NCBI GenBank assembly: GCA_003695085.1
Contig: RFIV01000181.1
Coordinates: 1 to 6,670, forward strand
Length of the DNA stretch: 6,670 nt
DNA from: Gammaproteobacteria bacterium
GTDB lineage: Bacteria; Pseudomonadota; Gammaproteobacteria; Pseudomonadales; Oleiphilaceae
Direction of reading: 5' to 3'
Under the pieces are notes generated by a model that saw only the letters and a list, made by a program, of their open reading frames with translations, had not been told where the DNA came from and did no database searches. Both the position numbers and the translations under genes were made by a program. This document shows, piece by piece, positions 1 to 4,831 of this stretch (positions are counted from its first letter, which is position 1; each line of letters opens with the position of its first letter).

Positions 1-735
1 ATCATCAAGGGGCCGTTCTACCGTGCCGTAGCCGTGAAGGGTGATGCCAACAAGTTTGCGCTTGTCGGTGGGGCACAGTTACTGACCCCGGAAATGCTGG
101 ATCGCAAGATCAAGGCGCTGACCGGCTATGCCTGGAAAGTGAGCTGGCAAAGCCTTACGAAGCTGGACAAGCTCAACACCAGTAGTGAAGGCTACAACGC
201 ACTCTATGGGGGCATGAACTCGGATGAAACCACCACCCGCCTGCGTCACCCCAACGGGCTGATGGCCGCTGTGCAGAAGCGCATGGCGAGCGAGATGGCC
301 TGCTATGCGTTGGGCCGGGATCTGCTCAAGCCAGCAGCCGAGCGCCTGCTCTTCCCACGGGTGGAGAAGGATACCGTGCTCTATGACGAGGACGGCAATT
401 TCATCCAGGCCAATGCCACCCGGGTTCGCCAGAATATCGAACATCTGGTCTGGCACCTGTGGGGCGAAAAACCCGATGCTTACCCTCAGGATGTGGATGC
501 CATCTATGACCTGTTCACCCGGGTGGTCGACACCGGGCGGGCGGCGATTGAAGCCGACCCACGCAACTGGAGTCTGTACTACCTGGATAGCGACTGCCGT
601 GTGACCCGTGATCCGGTCACCAACGAAGCGCTGCCGGATGACCAGAAGATCGAACGTGATGACGGCGTGGTATTGCGCGCCTGGCAGGCGGTGCTGGTGT
701 ACATGCTGGCCGACTTCAAGTTCCTGTACGAATAA
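1..735 (+). CDS. C-terminal part of a large, probably secreted protein encoded upstream of a DUF1501 gene (partial)
   Basis: The reading frame is open from base 1 and ends with TAA at 733-735, giving 244 residues. The GTG at 34 is an internal codon: the 11 codons before it read on in frame (starting IIKGPFYRA) and no ribosome binding site precedes it. The product looks like the tail of the large proteins often encoded next to DUF1501 or DUF1552 genes (DUF1592/DUF1588-like or DUF1800-like). Recognisable stretches are LLTPEMLDRKI, a LYGGMNSDE segment, a RLLFP segment and the closing AWQAVLVYMLADFKFLYE. The family is assigned from memory of similar tails and is only moderately sure. Function is unknown. 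Two cysteines are visible (in EMACYAL and DSDCRV), which could form a disulfide if the protein is exported. The stop is 21 bases before the next start, so the two genes are probably co-transcribed. Confidence 0.75.
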   Translation: MIKGPFYRAVAVKGDANKFALVGGAQLLTPEMLDRKIKALTGYAWKVSWQSLTKLDKLNTSSEGYNALYGGMNSDETTTRLRHPNGLMAAVQKRMASEMACYALGRDLLKPAAERLLFPRVEKDTVLYDEDGNFIQANATRVRQNIEHLVWHLWGEKPDAYPQDVDAIYDLFTRVVDTGRAAIEADPRNWSLYYLDSDCRVTRDPVTNEALPDDQKIERDDGVVLRAWQAVLVYMLADFKFLYE

Positions 736-742
736 CGGCCGC

Positions 743-750
743 AAGGAGGA
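743..750 (+). promoter_or_regulatory. Strong ribosome binding site for the DUF1501 gene
   Basis: AAGGAGGA lies six bases before the ATG at 757. It makes 757 the start rather than the in-frame TTG at 751, which follows the site directly. Confidence 0.85.
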
Positions 751-756
751 TTGATC

Positions 757-2058
757 ATGAATCGCAGAATGTTTATGAAACTGGTTGCGGCCACTGGTAT
801 GGCCTATACGTTGCCCGCAGTATCAACCAAAGCGCAGGCAGCCCCCCCGGATCGATTCTGGGTGATGGTGCATGCGGGTGGGGGCTGGGATCCGACCAGC
901 CTTGTGGACCCCAAGGGGGATGCCCCCCGCAGCGATGGCCGGGGTCCGGTCAACAGCTTTGCGGCAGCAGATATCAAGCAGGCAGGCAATATCCGCTATG
1001 CTCCGCTGCCCGTGACCAACCGGTTGAGTGCGGACGAGCAGACCCGTGTTGAAACAGCGTTTGATACCTTTTTCACCAATCATGGCAGTAATCTGTTGGT
1101 GATCAATGGTATCGACACGCAAACCAACAGCCATACCGTGGGGACCCGGACCGTCTGGAGCGGCACCTCCAACATGGGGAACCCGGCTTTTGCCGCGATG
1201 GTGGCGGCGGCGAATGGCGATGGTTTGCCCATGCCATTTGTGACCAATGGGGGGTATGACAACACCGCCGGTCTGGTCGGTGCATCACGGGTATCCGGCA
1301 GCGGACAGTTCAACCGGCTGGCCTACCCCAACCGGGACAACCCCAATAACGAGAACGACCTGCTGCTGGACAGCGACCTCTATGCGCTGGTCGAAGATGC
1401 CATGACGCAACGGCTGGACACCCTGCGCCAGCGGGAGCGGCTGCCCCAGCGCCGCCGTCTGGCCAGCGAACTGTTTGGCGTGCGGACAGGCGAAAACAGT
1501 CTGGACCGGATCGTGGACAAGCTCCCGGAACGGGTTTCCGGTGGGATCAAGGGGCAGGCTGAAATGGCGGCGGCTGCGTTTGCAGCGGGGCTGGCGGTGA
1601 GCGCCAACCTGACGAGCGGCGGGTTTGATACCCACGGTGATCACGACCGGCGACAGTTCCTGTCACTGGCAACGCTGCTGGAAGGGCTGGAACACCTCTG
1701 GAGCGAGCTGCAGCGTCAGGGCATTGCCGATCGTACCACGATCCTGGTGGGCTCGGACTTTGGACGAACGCCCTATTACAATGGTGGCAACGGCAAGGAC
1801 CACTGGAACGTGACCAGCATGATGGCATTTGGTGCCGGGATTTCCGGCAACCAGGTTATCGGCGGAACCACCCCGGAATTCCGCACGCTCAAGGTCAATC
1901 CGTCCACACTCGAGGTGAACCCCGATCCGGATGGTGATGGCTTGACGCTGACCACGGCACATATCCATCAGTCATTGCGCCGCATTGCCGGCATCGAAGG
2001 TACAGAGATGGATCGCATGTATCCCATTGGCGTGGAGCAGTTGGCACTGTTTGGATGA
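757..2058 (+). CDS. DUF1501 family protein, Tat-exported
   Basis: This is a 433-residue protein. The N-terminus has a twin-arginine signal: NRRMFMK at residues 2-8, a hydrophobic stretch, and AQA at 26-28 followed by the likely cleavage point. It should therefore be folded in the cytoplasm and sent to the periplasm or cell surface. Family landmarks are HAGGGWDPT (39-47), SHTVGTRTVWSG (125-136), GGFDTHGDHD (288-297) and GSDFGRTP (332-339), followed by GKDHW (346-350). The DTHG, DFGRT and DHW blocks are typical of DUF1501, a family with an alkaline-phosphatase/sulfatase-like fold whose Asp and His residues probably bind metal. The protein has no cysteine, so it cannot be a formylglycine sulfatase. 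Residues 390-395 (DPDGDG) resemble a calcium loop. The physiological role of DUF1501 proteins is largely unknown. The start at 757 is chosen for its strong ribosome site and the Tat motif. Confidence 0.9.
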   Translation: MNRRMFMKLVAATGMAYTLPAVSTKAQAAPPDRFWVMVHAGGGWDPTSLVDPKGDAPRSDGRGPVNSFAAADIKQAGNIRYAPLPVTNRLSADEQTRVETAFDTFFTNHGSNLLVINGIDTQTNSHTVGTRTVWSGTSNMGNPAFAAMVAAANGDGLPMPFVTNGGYDNTAGLVGASRVSGSGQFNRLAYPNRDNPNNENDLLLDSDLYALVEDAMTQRLDTLRQRERLPQRRRLASELFGVRTGENSLDRIVDKLPERVSGGIKGQAEMAAAAFAAGLAVSANLTSGGFDTHGDHDRRQFLSLATLLEGLEHLWSELQRQGIADRTTILVGSDFGRTPYYNGGNGKDHWNVTSMMAFGAGISGNQVIGGTTPEFRTLKVNPSTLEVNPDPDGDGLTLTTAHIHQSLRRIAGIEGTEMDRMYPIGVEQLALFG

Positions 2059-2062
2059 ATAT

Positions 2063-2068
2063 AGGAGG
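2063..2068 (+). promoter_or_regulatory. Ribosome binding site that decides the start of the TlpA-like gene
   Basis: AGGAGG lies one base before the ATG at 2070 and four bases before the ATG at 2073. The spacing favours 2073. The upstream ATG at 2055 overlaps the DUF1501 stop but has no comparable site before it. Confidence 0.75.
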
Positions 2069-2072
2069 CATG

Positions 2073-2570
2073 ATGTACGCAGTATGCAGGAAGACAGCGT
2101 TCGGGATGTTGCTGGGGTGGCTGATTGCCGTGGCCCCGGCGCTGGCCGATGTGGCACCGGACTTCAATCTGCCCGGTCTCTATGGAGACCGGGTGAAGCT
2201 GGCGGACTACCGCGGGCAGGTCGTGTATGTGGACTTCTGGGCCAGCTGGTGCGGCCCGTGCCGCAAGGCGCTGCCGGAACTCAACGCGTTGCGCCAGGAG
2301 CTGCGTCAGCAAGGTGATTTTGAGGTGCTGGCGATCAACCTGGATGAAGATCCCCAGGATGCCTTGCGTTTTCTGAAGAAATATCCGGTTGAATACCCTG
2401 TCGCGTCAGACAAGAACGCCACGCTACCGCCAAAATACGGCCTGGTGGGCATGCCCACGTCCTACCTTGTGGATCAGAAAGGCAACATCGTCGCCGTTCA
2501 TCAGGGCTTCAAAGAGGCGAATATCGAGCATATTCGCGATGCAGTCTTCAAACTCTGGAAAGGACAGTAA
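2073..2570 (+). CDS. TlpA/ResA-type periplasmic thioredoxin-like protein
   Basis: From the ATG at 2073 the product is 165 residues. It has a Sec signal peptide with core GMLLGWLIAVAP, cleaved near ALA at 23-25. A thioredoxin-fold domain of the TlpA/AhpC-TSA-like type follows: APDFNLPGL at 28-36, FWASWCGPC at 55-63 with active-site Cys60 and Cys63, and VGMPTSYLVD at 125-134 with the cis-proline Pro128. This family carries out thiol-disulfide exchange on exported proteins, and the WCGPC motif suggests a reductase role. TlpA-type proteins usually draw electrons from a DsbD/CcdA-type membrane partner; none is encoded here. In-frame ATGs at 2055 and 2070 are alternative starts. The only cysteines in the proteins of the next two genes are in the DUF4266 lipoprotein, making it the natural candidate substrate. 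The gene ends 3 bases before DUF4266. Confidence 0.93.
   Translation: MYAVCRKTAFGMLLGWLIAVAPALADVAPDFNLPGLYGDRVKLADYRGQVVYVDFWASWCGPCRKALPELNALRQELRQQGDFEVLAINLDEDPQDALRFLKKYPVEYPVASDKNATLPPKYGLVGMPTSYLVDQKGNIVAVHQGFKEANIEHIRDAVFKLWKGQ
2172..2193. repeat. Perfect 9-bp inverted repeat inside the TlpA-like gene
   Basis: CCCGGTCTC (2172-2180) and GAGACCGGG (2185-2193) are exact reverse complements around a four-base TATG loop. Two further G-U wobble pairs could extend the stem in RNA. It falls in the codons for the conserved LPGLYGDR segment. No run of T follows, so it is not a classical terminator. Whether it has a function is unknown. Confidence 0.6.
2560..2564 (+). promoter_or_regulatory. 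Ribosome binding site for the DUF4266 gene
   Basis: AAGGA lies nine bases before the GTG at 2574 and inside the last codons of the TlpA-like gene. It supports the GTG start. Confidence 0.65.
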
Positions 2571-2573
2571 AGC

Positions 2574-2783
2574 GTGAAATCAGTTGTTGCAAGTGCACTC
2601 ATGCTGGCTCTGCTGGGCGGGTGCGCTGAAGTCAAGCCCTGGCAAAGAGGGGAGCTCGCCCGGTCGGAAATGGCGTTTGTACCGGATGCCATGGAGGCAT
2701 CGCTGGCCGATCATATCTACTTTTCCAAGGAGGCCTCCTCCGGCGGAACTTCAGTGGGAGGAGGTGGCTGTGGCTGTAACTGA
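2574..2783 (+). CDS. DUF4266 family small lipoprotein with a GGGGCGCN tail
   Basis: The product is 69 residues from a GTG start. Residues 1-17 form a lipoprotein signal with lipobox LGGC, so Cys17 should be lipidated; the next residue is Ala, consistent with sorting to the outer membrane. The mature part is about 52 residues: WQRGELARSEM (23-33), a DHIYFSKE segment (46-53) and a Gly/Ser-rich tail ending in GGGGCGCN (62-69). These features match DUF4266 as I remember it, a family of unknown function commonly found beside DUF3570 and ApbE genes. Residues 53-59 (E-A-S-S-G-G-T) resemble the ApbE flavinylation motif, and Cys66/Cys68 form a CGC pair. Both suggest a post-translationally modified or thiol-active carrier, which is my inference. 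The gene lies 3 bases after the TlpA-like gene, and its last 14 bases also encode the start of the DUF3570 gene. Confidence 0.88.
   Translation: MKSVVASALMLALLGGCAEVKPWQRGELARSEMAFVPDAMEASLADHIYFSKEASSGGTSVGGGGCGCN
2756..2764 (+). promoter_or_regulatory. Ribosome binding site for the DUF3570 gene, inside the DUF4266 glycine codons
   Basis: GGGAGGAGG lies five bases before the GTG at 2770. In the DUF4266 frame the same bases encode the glycine run before the CGC tail. This placement selects 2770 as the DUF3570 start over the GTG at 2764 and over upstream in-frame codons. Confidence 0.75.
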
Positions 2784-3933
2784 ATCCGGCAGCAAGACAC
2801 TGCTTGCCCTGACGTCAGCGGCGGTTGCCTTGCCGGGCATGGCACCTGTTGCCCGGGCGGACAGTCCGCCGGAAGTCACTACGCTGGGGTATCGCTATTC
2901 CCTGTACCGGGAAGACGATATCGAACCGGGCAAGCTGGCGGCGGGTGTGGGTGAGCGCTACGAGATTGATGTGCATCAGCTCCGGCTGACGACCGGCCTG
3001 GGAGATACCTGGGGGCTGACCGTGGACTACCAGCATGAATCCCTGTCAGGCGCCTCACCGTTCGGGACGTCCCGCGGTGTAGATGGCAATCCGCAGGTGG
3101 TGATGACCGGCGCCAGTATCGAGGAGTTGCGTCGCGATCTGAATATCGGGCTGCGCCGGTACTACGACTACAGCAACGCAGGGATTTCACTGGGGTACTC
3201 GGCCGAGGACGACTATACCGCCTACAACCTGGGGGCGGACTACCAGTTCAGTACCGAGGACCGGCTGAATACCTTTGGGCTGGGTGTCTCGATCAGTGAT
3301 GACACGCTGGAACCGACACAGCAGTCGGGGTTCAACCGGATCAAGAAGGACGACAAGCAATCCCTGACGGCGGTGGTGAACTACACCCGGGTGCTGAGCA
3401 CGGTAGCACAGGTGCAAACTGCACTGTCGCTCAGCCGGCACAGCGGGTTTCTGAGTGATCCGTACAAGGCGGTGGATGTGCGGCCGGATGAGCGTATTGC
3501 CTGGGCTTGGACCACGCAGTATCGGCGTTACCTGAAGGACTGGGACGCTGCCCTGCATGTGGACTATCGGCTGTACACGGATGACTGGGGAATCGTCTCA
3601 AATACCTTCGACCTGGCCTGGTACCAGAATGTTGATGCCGGCCTGAGAGTCGCACCCAGCCTGCGCTACTACACCCAGAGTCAGGCGGATTTCTACTTCC
3701 CCACCGACAACACCACGCGACAGGGCTATCAGTCCAGTGATCATCGTCTGTCGCCGTTCGGTGCGCTGACAACCGGCATCCGGGTGGAAGCCCATGCAGT
3801 GAACTGGAAGGTGGTGATTGCCGCAGAACGCTATATCGCTGATGGCGATCTGGCGCTTGGATCGGTGGAAGTGGAACATCCGGCATTGCTGGGCTTCAGC
3901 CTGGTGACGCTGGGCATGGATTACAGCTTCTGA
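2770..3933 (+). CDS. DUF3570 family protein, predicted outer-membrane beta-barrel
   Basis: From the GTG at 2770 the product is 387 residues. A Sec signal peptide is visible: hydrophobic LLALTSAAVALPG (11-23) and likely cleavage after ARA (28-30). The rest is rich in alternating polar/hydrophobic strands with many Tyr, Trp, Asp and Gly, and it ends in MDYSF. The terminal Phe is the classic signal for the outer-membrane barrel assembly machinery. Segments such as LSGASPFGT, SGFLSDPYK and WTTQYRRYLKDWDAALHVDYRLYTDDWG match DUF3570 as I remember it. There is no cysteine. The transported substrate, if any, is unknown. It is translationally coupled to DUF4266 by a 14-base overlap, and apbE begins one base after its stop. 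The frame stays open upstream to 2584, but that part overlaps DUF4266 and has no signal-like start, so I reject the longer form. Confidence 0.88.
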   Translation: MAVTESGSKTLLALTSAAVALPGMAPVARADSPPEVTTLGYRYSLYREDDIEPGKLAAGVGERYEIDVHQLRLTTGLGDTWGLTVDYQHESLSGASPFGTSRGVDGNPQVVMTGASIEELRRDLNIGLRRYYDYSNAGISLGYSAEDDYTAYNLGADYQFSTEDRLNTFGLGVSISDDTLEPTQQSGFNRIKKDDKQSLTAVVNYTRVLSTVAQVQTALSLSRHSGFLSDPYKAVDVRPDERIAWAWTTQYRRYLKDWDAALHVDYRLYTDDWGIVSNTFDLAWYQNVDAGLRVAPSLRYYTQSQADFYFPTDNTTRQGYQSSDHRLSPFGALTTGIRVEAHAVNWKVVIAAERYIADGDLALGSVEVEHPALLGFSLVTLGMDYSF

Positions 3934-3934
3934 C

Positions 3935-4831
3935 GTGACGCTGCACCATTTCCGCTTTCAGGCACTCGGAAGCCCGTGCCAGCTGCACCTTTACGGTGAG
4001 CCGGCACGGGTCCGGTCTCTGGCGGATGCCTGCGAGCGCTGGGTACGTGCGTTCGAGCGCACCTACTCGCGTTTTTGCTCCGACAGCCTGCTCAGCCAGC
4101 TGAACGCGGCCGCCGGCACGGATTGGCTGTGCGACGCGCAAACGGCGGCGCTGATTCATTATGGTGACACCCTCTGGCACCAGAGTGACGGGCTCTTCGA
4201 TCTGACCGCAGGGGCGCTGGCCCGCTGCTGGGATTTTCGCTCCGGTCGCCTGCCGGATCCTGACAGGCTTGCGGCAGCGAAAGCCCTGTGCGGCTGGGAA
4301 AAGGTGCGTTGGGAGTCACCGGCCCTGCGTCTGCCCGAAGGCGCCGCCCTGGATTTCGGCGGGATTGGCAAGGAGTACGCTGTGGATGCGGTAGCCAATC
4401 AGTGCCGGGAGGCCGGCGTGATGCATGGGCTGGTGGACTTTGGTGGAGACATTGCCGTGATTGGCCCCCACCCCAATGGCGCACCGTGGAAGATCGGTAT
4501 CCGCCATCCGAGGGCTCCCCAAAAACCGATTCTTCATTTGTCGCTGGGAGAAGGGGCCATCGCCACCTCCGGGGACTACGAGCGATTCATGGAAGTGGAC
4601 GGGCGACGGTATTGTCACATTCTCAACCCGAAAACCGGCTATCCACCCAACTACTGGGCCAGCATGACGGTCATTGCCGGAAGCTGCCTGATCGCTGGCA
4701 GCCTTGCCACCGTGGGCATGCTCAGGGAAGCCGGGGCCGGGCCGTGGCTGGATGAAACCGGACTGCCCTGGCTGGGGATTCGGACGGACCTCAGCCAGCG
4801 CGGCCCGCTGGCAGATCAGTCTTCCAGATAG
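3935..4831 (+). CDS. apbE: ApbE-type FAD:protein FMN transferase lacking an export signal
   Basis: The product is 298 residues from GTG at 3935, one base after the DUF3570 stop. The family moves FMN from FAD onto a Thr or Ser of a target protein, using magnesium. Core blocks are present: ALGSPC near the N-terminus, LDFGGIGKEYAVD (139-151), VDFGGDIAVIG (167-177), ATSGDYERF (210-218) and HILNPKTGYP (228-237). Two oddities stand out. First, there is no signal peptide or lipobox, and the frame is closed by TGA at 3905-3907, so no hidden leader is possible; the enzyme appears cytoplasmic, whereas most bacterial ApbE proteins are exported. Second, the late metal-site block reads AGSLAT (254-259) where ApbE normally has A-D-x-L-x-T, so Gly255 replaces the usual Asp ligand while Thr259 is kept. 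The operon suggests DUF4266 as a possible substrate. No strong ribosome site precedes the GTG, so translation is probably coupled to DUF3570. Confidence 0.93.
   Translation: MTLHHFRFQALGSPCQLHLYGEPARVRSLADACERWVRAFERTYSRFCSDSLLSQLNAAAGTDWLCDAQTAALIHYGDTLWHQSDGLFDLTAGALARCWDFRSGRLPDPDRLAAAKALCGWEKVRWESPALRLPEGAALDFGGIGKEYAVDAVANQCREAGVMHGLVDFGGDIAVIGPHPNGAPWKIGIRHPRAPQKPILHLSLGEGAIATSGDYERFMEVDGRRYCHILNPKTGYPPNYWASMTVIAGSCLIAGSLATVGMLREAGAGPWLDETGLPWLGIRTDLSQRGPLADQSSR
3973..4010. repeat. 8-bp inverted repeat near the start of apbE
   Basis: CCCGTGCC (3973-3980) and GGCACGGG (4003-4010) are exact reverse complements separated by 22 bases. They lie 36-73 bases after the first base of the GTG start and could fold in the mRNA. 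In GC-rich coding DNA this may be chance. Confidence 0.4.

Noticed and set aside
79..744. Minus-strand frame of 221 codons opposite the first gene
   Set aside because: Antisense shadow: the plus frame has the family-like segments, reads in from the left edge and ends just before a co-directional gene.
751..753. TTG as the start of the DUF1501 gene
   Set aside because: It directly follows the ribosome site with no spacing, whereas ATG at 757 has normal spacing and starts the Tat signal.
1750..1809. DUF1501 protein as a formylglycine-type sulfatase
   Set aside because: The fold family is related, but the protein has no cysteine and no C/S-x-P-x-R motif in the region seen.
2055..2057. ATG overlapping the DUF1501 stop as the start of the TlpA-like gene
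   Set aside because: No ribosome site precedes it, while AGGAGG lies downstream, just before the ATGs at 2070 and 2073. It remains possible through coupling.
2172..2193. Transcription terminator
   Set aside because: The hairpin is inside a gene and is not followed by a T run.
2584..2769. Extended N-terminus of the DUF3570 gene from a TTG at 2584
   Set aside because: It would cover nearly all of DUF4266 in another frame and bury the Sec signal peptide 60 residues inside. The GTG at 2770 has an ideal ribosome site.
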